Origin: Clostridia bacterium | GTDB taxonomy: Bacteria; Bacillota; Clostridia; Christensenellales; Borkfalkiaceae | Assembly: GCA_017452305.1 (NCBI GenBank) | Contig: JAFTMQ010000083.1 | Coordinates: forward strand, 1-12,713 | Length of the DNA: 12,713 nucleotides | Direction of reading: 5' to 3' | Part shown: positions 1 to 6,058 of the stretch, in pieces | How the letters are laid out: every line of letters begins with the position of its first letter | Position numbering within the stretch: the first letter of the stretch is position 1 | Translations under genes and position numbers: made by a program | The notes under the pieces: generated by a model | Databases searched by the model: none | What the model saw: the letters and a program-made list of their open reading frames with translations, nothing else | Told to the model about the DNA's origin: nothing

Positions 1-47
1 AGAAAATTATCCTGCGTTTAAAGAAAGAAATTGCCAAAATGGAATAA
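1..47 (+). CDS. sigE: 3' end of a sporulation sigma factor, SigE-like (partial)
   Basis: An open frame enters from the left edge and stops at TAA 45-47. Its last residues read KIILRLKKEIAKME. This resembles the very C-terminus of Bacillus SigE as I remember it (RIIKRLRKEFNKMV), which follows the region 4.2 helix-turn-helix. The position directly upstream of sigG matches the spoIIGA-sigE-sigG order known from Bacillus and Clostridia. SigE is the early mother-cell sporulation sigma factor. Only 14 codons are visible, so the call rests on this short match plus gene order, and all catalytic and processing features lie outside the window. Confidence 0.7.
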   Translation, partial: KIILRLKKEIAKME

Positions 48-51
48 AAAC

Positions 52-92
52 AAGGGGGCAGGTATGCGTTGAAATGCATAGTTGCCCTTTTT
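52..92 (+). terminator. Intrinsic terminator after sigE, built on a dispersed repeat
   Basis: AAGGGGGCA (52-60) pairs with TGCCCTTTT (83-91) over 9 bp, including two G-U pairs. An inner stem TATGC/GCATA (63-67/76-80) closes an 8-nt loop, and a run of five T ends the element. It starts 5 nt after the sigE stop, so it probably separates sigE from sigG transcription. The left arm and loop (54-77) share almost the same sequence with the hairpin at 1926-1966, which shows common ancestry and not chance similarity. Confidence 0.75.
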
Positions 93-192
93 ACGCAAAA
101 ATTTCGAGGGATAAAAAATTAAAAAATGGTGCATACTATTTTCCACGGGCGGTTTCCGCACGGTTTTCCGTACATAAAAAGGAGGAAAAGCG

Positions 193-960
193 ATGCAAAA
201 AGTGGAAATTTGCGGCGTGGACACCGCGGGGCTTCCCAAGCTTTCGGCAAAGGAAAGCGAGGAGCTGTTGAAAAAGTTGAAGGCAGGGGACAAGCAGGCG
301 CGGGATACGTTCATCATCGGGAATATGCGGTTGGTGCTTTCCCTTGTTAAGCGGTTCCGTATCAAAAATATGGGCGCGGACGACGTTTTTCAAGCGGGGT
401 GCGTGGGGCTTATCAAGGCAATCGACGGATTTGATTTAAAGGTGGGCGTGAAGTTTTCCACCTACGCCGTGCCAATGATTATCGGCGAGATAAAAAGGTA
501 TTTGCGCGACGGAAATTCCCTGCGCGTTTCCCGCTCGATCCGCGACATGGCATACCGCGTTTTGAAGGCGCGTGAGGAAATCGAGGGGCGGGACGAGGAA
601 GCGACGATAGAGAAAATTGCGGCAGCGCTTAGCGTGGCGGAGCGCGAGGTGGTGTATGCCTTGGACGCAATTTCCGATCCCGTTTCCATCTACGAGCCCG
701 TCTATAACAAGTCGGGGGACACCTTACTGCTTATGGACCAACTCTGCGACGAGAAAAACACGGACGAGGCGTGGACGGAAAAAATCGCCTTGACCGAGGC
801 AATGGGGAAGCTGGGGGAGCGGGAAAAGAAAATTCTCTATCTTCGCTATTATCAAGGGAAAACGCAAACGGAAATTTCCGAAGAAGTCGGCATATCGCAG
901 GCGCAGGTTTCGCGGCTTGAAAAGAATGCCTTGCAGAATATCCGCTTGAACATTTCCTAA
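193..960 (+). CDS. sigG: RNA polymerase sporulation sigma factor SigG
   Basis: Sigma-70 family factor that directs late forespore transcription after engulfment. The N-terminus KVEICGVDT is nearly identical to that of Bacillus SigG and marks this paralogue against SigF. Region 2 follows at about residues 35-105, with DDVFQAGCVGLIKAID and VKFSTYAVPMIIGEIKRYLR. Region 3 is at about 115-190, and region 4 at about 200-252 with the helix-turn-helix TQTEISEEVGISQAQVSRLE. The length of 255 aa is close to the roughly 260 aa of Bacillus. AAGGAGG at 180-186 sets the ATG start. Two tiny hairpins (149-159, 160-171) lie just ahead of the ribosome binding site. The residue aligned with Bacillus Asn45, implicated in binding the anti-sigma factor CsfB/Gin, is Ile42 here. 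I could not call a SigF/SigG promoter confidently. Confidence 0.97.
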   Translation: MQKVEICGVDTAGLPKLSAKESEELLKKLKAGDKQARDTFIIGNMRLVLSLVKRFRIKNMGADDVFQAGCVGLIKAIDGFDLKVGVKFSTYAVPMIIGEIKRYLRDGNSLRVSRSIRDMAYRVLKAREEIEGRDEEATIEKIAAALSVAEREVVYALDAISDPVSIYEPVYNKSGDTLLLMDQLCDEKNTDEAWTEKIALTEAMGKLGEREKKILYLRYYQGKTQTEISEEVGISQAQVSRLEKNALQNIRLNIS

Positions 961-1061
961 TCCAAAGAAAAATTTAACGAAAAACAAATGAACTTACAAA
1001 GCGCTTGTCGGGCAAATGCTGGCTTTACAAGCAAAAATACCGTTTTAAGGAGTAAATTCGT

Positions 1062-1904
1062 ATGCTTTGGGGCTCGTTTGGCGTGGTGCATATACTTTCG
1101 TTGTTGCTTGCGGCGGGGATAATCGTCGGGTTATTTTTCGTGTTGCGAAAAGCACCTAATAAGAGGCAGACAATCGTATTAGGGATATTATCCTTTTCGG
1201 GCGTTTCTGCGGTTGTTTTCAATCTGTTGGCTTGGGGCTCGCCCTTGGAATATTTGCCCTTTCACCTTTGCTCGCTCAATGCGCTCGTGTTGCCGTTTGC
1301 GGTATTCACCAAAAACAAGGTGTTAAGCAATCTACTGCTTTTATGGGCGCTTGGCGCGGTGTTTGCGTTGGTGGTCAATACGGCGCAAGCGGAATACGAA
1401 ATTTTTTCTTGGACGTTCTTCTTCTATTATTTTCCGCATACGTTGGAAATCGGTGTACCCATTTTGACGTTTGCGCTCAAACGGACGGAAAAGGATCTCA
1501 AATGTATTTTTTGGACGGTGGGGATCACCCTCGGCGCGTTGGTTGTCATTCACTTTATCAATCTCGGCATCAACCGTTATTGCGTGGCGAATAACGTCTT
1601 GGATTGGGCGGGGAAGGTTGTACAGGTCAATTATATGTACACCCTGCGCCCCGAAAATCCGCTTTTACAGCTTTTCTACAACCTCATTCCTTACGAATTT
1701 TGGTATTTACTGCTGTGTATCCCCATTGTGCTTGTCTATTTGGCGCTTGTGTATCTGCCCGAAATTATCAAGGCGGTAAAGGCGCGGAAGGCAAAGCTTG
1801 ACAGGGCGACAAAAACGGAAAACGGCGCGACGATAGATGGCGTGGCGCAAACGGAACATACAAAAAATCAAGGCAAGCAAGCGGACGGTAATCAAGCGGC
1901 GTAA
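1062..1904 (+). CDS. YwaF/TIGR02206-like integral membrane protein
   Basis: A 280-residue polytopic membrane protein with about seven hydrophobic segments (roughly residues 4-27, 36-57, 66-84, 86-107, 117-140, 147-171, 212-234). LPFHLCSL near residue 65, a membrane-embedded PHTLEIGVP near 125 and VNYMYTLRPENP near 188 fit the YwaF/TIGR02206 family as I know it. That family is distantly related to eukaryotic TMEM164, for which acyltransferase activity has been reported. The bacterial role is unknown, and lipid acyl transfer is only inference from the conserved His/Cys pair. The last 40 or so residues are a charged low-complexity cytoplasmic tail. AAGGAG at 1047-1052, 9 nt before ATG, fixes the start. 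It sits between sigG and ylmC and could be co-transcribed with sigG, since no terminator separates them. Confidence 0.75.
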   Translation: MLWGSFGVVHILSLLLAAGIIVGLFFVLRKAPNKRQTIVLGILSFSGVSAVVFNLLAWGSPLEYLPFHLCSLNALVLPFAVFTKNKVLSNLLLLWALGAVFALVVNTAQAEYEIFSWTFFFYYFPHTLEIGVPILTFALKRTEKDLKCIFWTVGITLGALVVIHFINLGINRYCVANNVLDWAGKVVQVNYMYTLRPENPLLQLFYNLIPYEFWYLLLCIPIVLVYLALVYLPEIIKAVKARKAKLDRATKTENGATIDGVAQTEHTKNQGKQADGNQAA

Positions 1905-1925
1905 AAGGTATAAAAAGAGAAATGG

Positions 1926-1966
1926 AAAGGGCAGGTACGCGTTGAAATGCGAAATACCTGCCCTTT
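1926..1966 (+). terminator. Perfect 12-bp terminator hairpin, copy of the dispersed repeat
   Basis: AAAGGGCAGGTA (1926-1937) is perfectly complementary to TACCTGCCCTTT (1955-1966). The 17-nt loop holds a further CGC/GCG pairing. It follows the ywaF-like stop by 21 nt. The left arm and part of the loop (1929-1950) match 56-77 with a single difference, while the right arms differ, so each copy has its own compensating partner strand. The A-rich left side would also let it work on the opposite strand. Confidence 0.75.
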
Positions 1967-2080
1967 AAAATGCGGAATATTGAATATTGAATGCGGAATT
2001 GTGGAACAGATTTTTATATTTTTACACAAAAGCGCTCGCCCTCGCATATACTATAATAAGTATATTTTTAGGGGGCGTGT
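1967..2080 (+). promoter_or_regulatory. Leader of ylmC with AT-rich promoter-like region
   Basis: This gap holds a small imperfect repeat, TGCGGAAT-ATTGAAT-ATTGAA-TGCGGAAT (1971-1999). It also holds an AT-rich stretch, CATATACT at 2045-2052 and TATAAT at 2052-2057. CATATACT fits the CATAnnnT type of -10 used by SigE/SigK. TATAAT could be a sigma-A -10, but no well-spaced -35 is visible (TTTACA at 2021-2026 lies 20 or more nt away). Promoter identity is unresolved. AGGGGGC at 2070-2076 is the ribosome binding site. Confidence 0.35.
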
Positions 2081-2410
2081 ATGGAATTTACCTTTTCGGA
2101 TTTGCGGCGTAAAGAGGTGGTCAATACGCAGGACGGGCGGAAATTGGGCAAGGCGTGCGACGTCGTGCTCTGTTATCCCGAAAACAGATGGTTGGGAATT
2201 GTTGTCCCGGGTGAAAACGGTTTTTTCCGTAAGCGGAACGAGCTGTTTATCGATTTAAAGCAGATTGTCAAAATCGGCGAGGACGTCATTTTAGTAAACG
2301 TCGGTATGCGCCGTGAGGAAAAGCGAGGAAAAGGGAATGCTTGTCCGCCAAACTACGGCGGTTGCGCCGTGCCGAGCGGTAGAGAAAGGAATTATGAGGA
2401 GTGGGAATAA
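2081..2410 (+). CDS. ylmC: YlmC/YmxH family sporulation protein (PRC-barrel)
   Basis: A small beta-barrel protein of the YlmC/YmxH (PRC-barrel) family, which is conserved in endospore formers but has no established biochemical role. The core is residues 1-75: DLRRKEVVN, then DGRKLGKACDVVL, and the hallmark IVKIGEDVILV at about 62-72. A homologue lies downstream of sigG in Bacillus, which supports the call. The core is followed by a 34-residue polar tail not expected for the family (usual size about 80-85 aa). The tail contains CPPNYGGC, and its DNA carries the inverted repeat CCGCC-N7-GGCGG (2345-2361). The tail could be an acquired or read-through extension. The stop codon overlaps the left arm of the following terminator. 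Confidence 0.85.
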   Translation: MEFTFSDLRRKEVVNTQDGRKLGKACDVVLCYPENRWLGIVVPGENGFFRKRNELFIDLKQIVKIGEDVILVNVGMRREEKRGKGNACPPNYGGCAVPSGRERNYEEWE

Positions 2411-2438
2411 AAGGCTTTGCTTGGCGGCAAAGCCTTTT
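2409..2438 (+). terminator. Strong bidirectional intrinsic terminator after ylmC
   Basis: AAAAGGCTTTGC (2409-2420) pairs perfectly with GCAAAGCCTTTT (2427-2438) around a 6-nt loop. A-tracts and T-tracts on the two sides allow termination in either direction. The left arm begins inside the ylmC stop codon. It closes the sporulation block. A weaker hairpin, AAGCC-N3-GGCTT, follows at 2446-2458. Confidence 0.85.
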
Positions 2439-2479
2439 AAAATGCAAGCCTATGGCTTTACTGCGTGCAAAACCACGGC

Positions 2480-2508
2480 TTGACAAAATTGCCGTTTTAT
2501 GATATAAT
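2480..2508 (+). promoter_or_regulatory. Sigma-A promoter P1 of the two-component operon
   Basis: TTGACA (2480-2485) and TATAAT (2503-2508) both match consensus and are separated by exactly 17 nt. Transcription would start near 2515, giving a leader of about 220 nt before the response regulator start codon. Confidence 0.8.
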
Positions 2509-2520
2509 CATAAAGTCCAA

Positions 2521-2558
2521 ATAGGTAAAATGGCAAAATATGTCAAAATTTCACCTAT
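2521..2558 (+). repeat. Inverted repeat and CAAAAT words between P1 and P2
   Basis: ATAGGTAAAAT (2521-2531) and ATTTCACCTAT (2548-2558) form an 11-bp inverted repeat with one mismatch and a 16-nt centre. The centre contains CAAAAT at 2534 and 2544, exactly 10 nt apart. The same word occurs at 2484 (right after the P1 -35) and at 2587. The placement at +7 to +44 of P1 suits an operator, possibly for autoregulation by the adjacent response regulator. That function is inferred. Confidence 0.4.
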
Positions 2559-2576
2559 ATTTCACGGTTTGTTGTC

Positions 2577-2605
2577 TTAACATTGACAAAATATGGGTAT
2601 ATTAT
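2577..2605 (+). promoter_or_regulatory. Possible second sigma-A promoter P2
   Basis: TTAACA (2577-2582) and TATTAT (2600-2605) lie 17 nt apart and match 5 of 6 bases each. A nearby TTGACA (2583-2588) is wrongly spaced for this -10. It would give a leader of about 120 nt for the response regulator. Confidence 0.45.
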
Positions 2606-2610
2606 AAAGG

Positions 2611-2706
2611 GATAAATAAATCCGCTTCACATTTTTGGCGGTAATTTATCCGTTATGCACGCATAGTCGGCACGAAGAAAGGTAAAACTTCCGTGCTAAA
2701 TAAATT
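2611..2706 (+). promoter_or_regulatory. Foldable leader of the response regulator mRNA
   Basis: Three consecutive hairpins can be drawn. In the first, GGATAAAT pairs with ATTTATCC and encloses CCGC/GGCGG. The second is TATGC-N2-GCATA. In the third, GCACG..AAG pairs with CTT..CGTGC. I do not recognise a riboswitch class; the c-di-GMP GEMM core was considered and is absent. No T-run terminator follows, so any effect would be on translation or stability. The rest of the leader to 2733 shows only the ribosome binding site (GGGAG, 2723-2727). Confidence 0.3.
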
Positions 2707-2733
2707 CTGTAACCAAAGAAAAGGGAGAACGAG

Positions 2734-3399
2734 ATGAAAATTTTAATTGTAGATGATGAAGAAATGATCCGCGACGTGCTTCGCGAATACGTGGAATTTG
2801 AGGGGAACGAAGCGTTTGAGGCGGCGGACGGTATGGAAGCGGTGAAGCTCTGCCGTGAAAAGGATTACGACCTCATTTTGATGGACGTGATGATGCCCCA
2901 CCTCGACGGTTTTTCCGCCGTCAAGGAAATCAAAAAGGTAAAGGATATCCCCGTCATTATGCTTTCGGCGCGCGGCGAGGAATACGATAAGCTGTTTGCG
3001 TTTGAAATCGGCGTGGACGATTACGTAACCAAGCCCTTCTCGCCCAAGGAAGTGATGGCGCGTATCAACGCCGTCACCAAACGCCATACGGCAAAGCCCG
3101 CAGGCAACGAAATTTTGAAATTCGAGGGCTTGGAAATTGATATGGCGGGCAGAAACGTGTACGTCGACGGCGAAAAAGCGGAGCTTACCCCCAAGGAATA
3201 CGAGCTGTTGTTCTACCTCGTCCGCAATAAGGGGATTGCTTTGACGCGCGAAAAACTTCTTTACGATGTTTGGGGCTTTGACTTTTACGGCGACGACCGC
3301 ACGGTGGATACGCACGTGAAAATGCTGCGCGGAAACTTAAAGGAATACCGCAAATTCATCGTTACTTTGCGCGGCTTGGGGTATAAATTCGAGGAATAA
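2734..3399 (+). CDS. OmpR/PhoB-family DNA-binding response regulator
   Basis: A two-component response regulator of 221 aa, the usual size. The receiver domain (about 1-118) has the acidic pocket D7-D8, the phosphoacceptor D51 in LILMDVMMP, the switch residue S78 in MLSAR, and K100 in TKPF. The winged-helix output domain (about 127-221) has the family signature ELTPKEYELLFYLVRNKG, the recognition helix region RTVDTHVKMLR, and the terminal wing LRGLGYKFEE. Phosphorylation by the kinase encoded at 3533 is expected to promote dimer binding to direct repeats. Candidate targets are the 11-bp tandem repeats just downstream and the CAAAAT words upstream. The regulon cannot be read from the sequence. 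Confidence 0.97.
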   Translation: MKILIVDDEEMIRDVLREYVEFEGNEAFEAADGMEAVKLCREKDYDLILMDVMMPHLDGFSAVKEIKKVKDIPVIMLSARGEEYDKLFAFEIGVDDYVTKPFSPKEVMARINAVTKRHTAKPAGNEILKFEGLEIDMAGRNVYVDGEKAELTPKEYELLFYLVRNKGIALTREKLLYDVWGFDFYGDDRTVDTHVKMLRGNLKEYRKFIVTLRGLGYKFEE

Positions 3400-3420
3400 T
3401 CGCGACGAAACAAAGTGCGA

Positions 3421-3465
3421 ACACGGCGGTAAACACGGTACAAATACGGTATAAACACGGTACAA
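3421..3465 (+). repeat. 11-bp tandem repeat between regulator and kinase
   Basis: Four head-to-tail units: a 12-nt variant ACACGGCGGTAA (3421-3432), ACACGGTACAA (3433-3443), ATACGGTATAA (3444-3454) and ACACGGTACAA (3455-3465). The ACGGTA core recurs every 11 nt, the spacing used by PhoB/OmpR-type dimers on DNA. It is non-coding. The kinase start is 68 nt further on, with no recognisable sigma-A promoter between. Confidence 0.75.
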
Positions 3466-3532
3466 ATGCCTAAAACGAAAGATATGGGCAGAGTGTTCCG
3501 TGTCCGATAGACGGTAAGAAGAGGTCGGCGGT

Positions 3533-5029
3533 ATGTCGAAAAAAGAGAACGGACAACAAAATAAGTCAAGCGGCAAGCGTCGCGGCGGCGCGAAGAGTTG
3601 GTTGCGTAAAAAAAGACGGCCTACAAGCACCTTTTTCTTGCTGTGGGCGTGCTTTTCGGTGCTCTGTTCTTTACTTTTATTGATGTTCGGCTTCACGCAA
3701 AGATTTACCATTGAAAGCGCCTTGAAGGACGAGGCGGCAAGCGAGGTAAGCGCGAGAGGACCGCGCATTGAAAGACAGATTTTGGAAGGCCCGCCGCCCA
3801 CGTTCAACGGCAATTACAGCCTTTACGTGCGTGTGCTTGCCTCGCAAAACAACGTGGACGTGCTTATTCTAGACGAAAGCGGAAAGCTTTTGTATCCCGC
3901 GCAAGACGAGTACGGCTCGGCAAATCCCGATTTGGACGGCTATTTCAACTTCCAAGACGAAGTGGAACGAATGATAAAGGAGCTCGGCGGCGAGCAATCG
4001 GCGGTGTATGAGCATAAAAATTCCTACGTGTACGGTGCGAAAATTGCCGTCGAAAACGGCACGCCCGTGTATTTGTACGTAGGGCAATCCTTCCGATTGA
4101 TGAAGGCGGCGTCCACGGCGATGACGACGCGCACCATATTGCTTTGTATTTTTAGCGTTGCGTTGTCCTTTGCGGTGACAAGCGCGATTGCGGCTTGGCT
4201 CACTCGCCCGCTTATGGAAATGACGAAAAAGGCGAACCGCTTTGCGGCGGGGGATTTTAGCGTTGACTTCGGCGGCGAGGACTATTCGTTAGAGGTTTCT
4301 AATTTGGCGACCACGCTAAACTATGCGCGCGACGAAATTTCCAAAGCCGACCGCATGCAAAAAGAGTTGATTGCCAACGTTTCGCATGATTTCAAAACGC
4401 CGCTTACGATGATTAAAGCATACGCGTCGATGATTGTGGAAATTTCCGGCCATAACCCAGAAAAGAGGGAAAAGCACGCGAAAATCATCATTGACGAGGC
4501 GGATAGACTTACCTCGCTCGTCAACGACGTTTTGGATTTGTCCAAGCTGCAATCGGGCATTGGCGAAATCAAGTCGGAAAAATTGAATATTTCGGCGATG
4601 TTGTCCGAGGTGATGGGGCGTTTTTCCTACTATAAGGACACGAAAGGGTATAAATTCGTTTCGCAAATCGACGACGAATTATACACAATGGGCGATAAAA
4701 CAAAAATCGAGCAAGCCTTATACAACCTTATCGGCAACGCCGTCAATTACACGGGCGAGGATAAGACGGTGTATATCCGCTTGCAGTTGGACGGCACGCG
4801 CTTTTGTTTTTCCGTCCGCGATACGGGCAAGGGGATAAAGCCCGAGGAAATCAAAGGGATTTGGGAACGGTATTATCGCTCGTCCGAGGCGCACAAGCGT
4901 CCTGTGCAGGGCACGGGCTTGGGCTTGTCTATCGTCAAGGGTATTTTAGAACGCCATGGGTTAGAGTACGGCGTGGAAAGTAAGGTGGGCGAGGGGAGCC
5001 TTTTCTATATTTGGTTTCCGTTGGTGTAA
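3533..5029 (+). CDS. HAMP-domain sensor histidine kinase
   Basis: A 498-residue membrane kinase that partners the response regulator encoded just before it. Order: a very basic cytoplasmic N-terminus (1-32), TM1 (about 33-54), an extracytoplasmic sensor region of about 145 residues, TM2 (about 200-222) and HAMP (about 223-275). The HisKA dimerisation helix has the phosphorylated His285 in NVSHDFKTPL. The ATPase domain has an N-box with Asn402 in LIGNAVNY, the G1 box DTGKGI and the G2 box GTGLGLSIVKG. This resembles the PhoR/BaeS-like class. The sensor region has no motif I recognise, so the signal is unknown. AGAAGAGG (3517-3524) sets the start. The gene is probably co-transcribed with the regulator. 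Confidence 0.96.
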   Translation: MSKKENGQQNKSSGKRRGGAKSWLRKKRRPTSTFFLLWACFSVLCSLLLLMFGFTQRFTIESALKDEAASEVSARGPRIERQILEGPPPTFNGNYSLYVRVLASQNNVDVLILDESGKLLYPAQDEYGSANPDLDGYFNFQDEVERMIKELGGEQSAVYEHKNSYVYGAKIAVENGTPVYLYVGQSFRLMKAASTAMTTRTILLCIFSVALSFAVTSAIAAWLTRPLMEMTKKANRFAAGDFSVDFGGEDYSLEVSNLATTLNYARDEISKADRMQKELIANVSHDFKTPLTMIKAYASMIVEISGHNPEKREKHAKIIIDEADRLTSLVNDVLDLSKLQSGIGEIKSEKLNISAMLSEVMGRFSYYKDTKGYKFVSQIDDELYTMGDKTKIEQALYNLIGNAVNYTGEDKTVYIRLQLDGTRFCFSVRDTGKGIKPEEIKGIWERYYRSSEAHKRPVQGTGLGLSIVKGILERHGLEYGVESKVGEGSLFYIWFPLV

Positions 5030-5053
5030 AAATCAAAATATATCGCAACGGAG

Positions 5054-5082
5054 TTGACAAACGGCTTTGGTTTGCATATAAT
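5054..5082 (+). promoter_or_regulatory. Sigma-A promoter of the FMN-riboswitch transcript
   Basis: TTGACA (5054-5059) and TATAAT (5077-5082) are perfect consensus boxes with a 17-nt spacer. The start site would be near 5089, just before the riboswitch P1 stem. Confidence 0.88.
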
Positions 5083-5096
5083 AGAATTAAGTAAAT

Positions 5097-5218
5097 ATTC
5101 TTTGGGGCGAGGTGTAATTCCTCACCGGCAGTATAGTCTGCGAAGAATGCCGCAAGCTTGGCATTCCCGAATCGGCGCAATTCCGATACCGACGGTTAAA
5201 GTCCGGACGGGAGAAGAA
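5097..5218 (+). promoter_or_regulatory. FMN riboswitch (RFN element)
   Basis: The conserved RFN landmarks appear in order: the P1 5' strand ending in TTCTTTGGGGC (5098-5108), a P2 hairpin leading to CTCACCGGCAGT (5121-5132), AGTCTGCGA, and the 3' block GTCCGGACGGGAGAAGAA (5201-5218) that closes P1. FMN binding is known to turn off riboflavin uptake and synthesis genes. Here the downstream gene is RibU, which agrees. A terminator hairpin follows 60 nt later as the likely expression platform. I did not identify a clear antiterminator strand by eye. Confidence 0.95.
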
Positions 5219-5277
5219 AAAGGCATTTTTGTGCCGCAGAGCGCGTGTTTTTGCGTTCGTGTTCTTTTTGCGTGATG

Positions 5278-5302
5278 ACGCCCCGAAGGAAGGGGCGTTT
5301 TT
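5278..5302 (+). terminator. Riboswitch terminator overlapping the ribU ribosome binding site
   Basis: ACGCCCC (5278-5284) pairs with GGGGCGT (5292-5298) around the loop GAAGGAA, followed by five T (5298-5302). The ribU ATG begins at 5305, only 2 nt after the T-run. The only good Shine-Dalgarno, AAGGAAGG (5286-5293), lies in the loop and at the start of the right arm. The hairpin could therefore both terminate transcription and restrict ribosome access. Confidence 0.85.
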
Positions 5303-5304
5303 CT

Positions 5305-6027
5305 ATGGAAGAAAAAATAAAAATACATTGTCCGCATTGCGGCGTTGCGCTTTGGGCGAGGACAGACGAGGGCTTGGTGGGGCGGTGTCCCGCCTGCGAC
5401 GGGCTCTTTTGTTGTGCCGTAAAAAAGACGAAAAATAAGGATAAAAAAGATAAAACGAGGGGGGCAGGTACGCGTTTAACCCTAAAACAGCGGTTTTCGG
5501 CAAAGCGGATTGCGCTCATGGGCGTATTTGTTGCGCTTGCGTTCGGGATTAGCTTTTTGGAAATCCCTATTTTCCCCGCCGCGCCCTTTTTAAAGCTTGA
5601 TTTTAGCAACGTGTTTATTCTGCTTATATCCCTTTTGCTTGGACCTGTCGAGGGGATTATCGTGTGCGTTTTAAAGGAATGTCTGCGCCTTATCGGCTCT
5701 TCGTCGGGCGGCGTGGGCGAGCTTGCGAATATGGCGGTTACGACGGCGTATATTTTACTGCCTGCCTTCGTTTACCGTTTCCGTAAGGGCTTGAAGCACG
5801 TAATTCCGTGCCTAATAGCGGCGTGCTTTATCGGCACGGGCGCGGCGCTGCTTGCCAATCGGTTTATCAATTTCCCGCTGTATATGGGCAGTGGGGCGGC
5901 GCAAGCGTTTGCTTCGCTTTGGGGGTACGTATTGGGATTTAACCTCATTAAGACGGCGTCGATAGGGCTTTTGACCGCTCTGTTGTACAACAGATTGTCT
6001 AATTTCTTGAAAAAACTAAAATTTTAA
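5305..6027 (+). CDS. ribU: Riboflavin ECF transporter S component RibU with N-terminal zinc ribbon
   Basis: Substrate-binding membrane subunit of an energy-coupling factor transporter for riboflavin; the shared EcfA/A'/T module must lie elsewhere. The ECF-S domain (about 68-236, roughly six membrane segments) shows RibU features: FLKLDFSNVF followed by LLLGPVEGI, GGVGELANM, and FNLIKTASIGLLTALLYNRLS at the end. Control by an FMN riboswitch supports the substrate. Residues 1-37 form an added zinc ribbon (C9-P-H-C12, C28-P-A-C31). A Lys-rich linker, which carries a copy of the dispersed repeat (residues 52-57), joins it to the membrane domain. The ATG at 5305 is chosen over an in-frame extension to 5245 because the latter would run through the riboswitch terminator. 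Total 240 aa, against about 190-200 for RibU alone. Confidence 0.9.
   Translation: MEEKIKIHCPHCGVALWARTDEGLVGRCPACDGLFCCAVKKTKNKDKKDKTRGAGTRLTLKQRFSAKRIALMGVFVALAFGISFLEIPIFPAAPFLKLDFSNVFILLISLLLGPVEGIIVCVLKECLRLIGSSSGGVGELANMAVTTAYILLPAFVYRFRKGLKHVIPCLIAACFIGTGAALLANRFINFPLYMGSGAAQAFASLWGYVLGFNLIKTASIGLLTALLYNRLSNFLKKLKF
5459..5478 (+). repeat. Dispersed repeat copy inside ribU
   Basis: Six G followed by CAGGTACGCGTTTA. It encodes R-G-A-G-T-R-L in the linker between the zinc ribbon and the membrane domain. There is no complementary right arm nearby, unlike the two terminator copies. Confidence 0.65.
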
Positions 6028-6058
6028 AAAATTTTAGGCGTGTGCGCGAAGGAAATTA

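Noticed and set aside
193..960. SigF rather than SigG
   Set aside because: The N-terminal KVEICGVDT and position after a SigE-like end are specific to SigG, and no spoIIAA/spoIIAB genes precede it.
2611..2733. c-di-GMP (GEMM) riboswitch in the response regulator leader
   Set aside because: A GCACGC-like string drew attention, but the conserved core and paired elements of the class are missing.
2743..3315. 190-aa open frame on the minus strand opposite the response regulator
   Set aside because: It mirrors the codon pattern of a clear receiver/winged-helix gene, has no ribosome binding site and no recognisable domain. The same applies to other long antisense frames at 9055-9549, 3337-3813 and 5196-5609.
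5245..5304. Upstream in-frame extension of ribU
   Set aside because: It would translate through the riboswitch expression platform and terminator. The ATG at 5305 directly precedes the zinc ribbon and has the Shine-Dalgarno AAGGAAGG.
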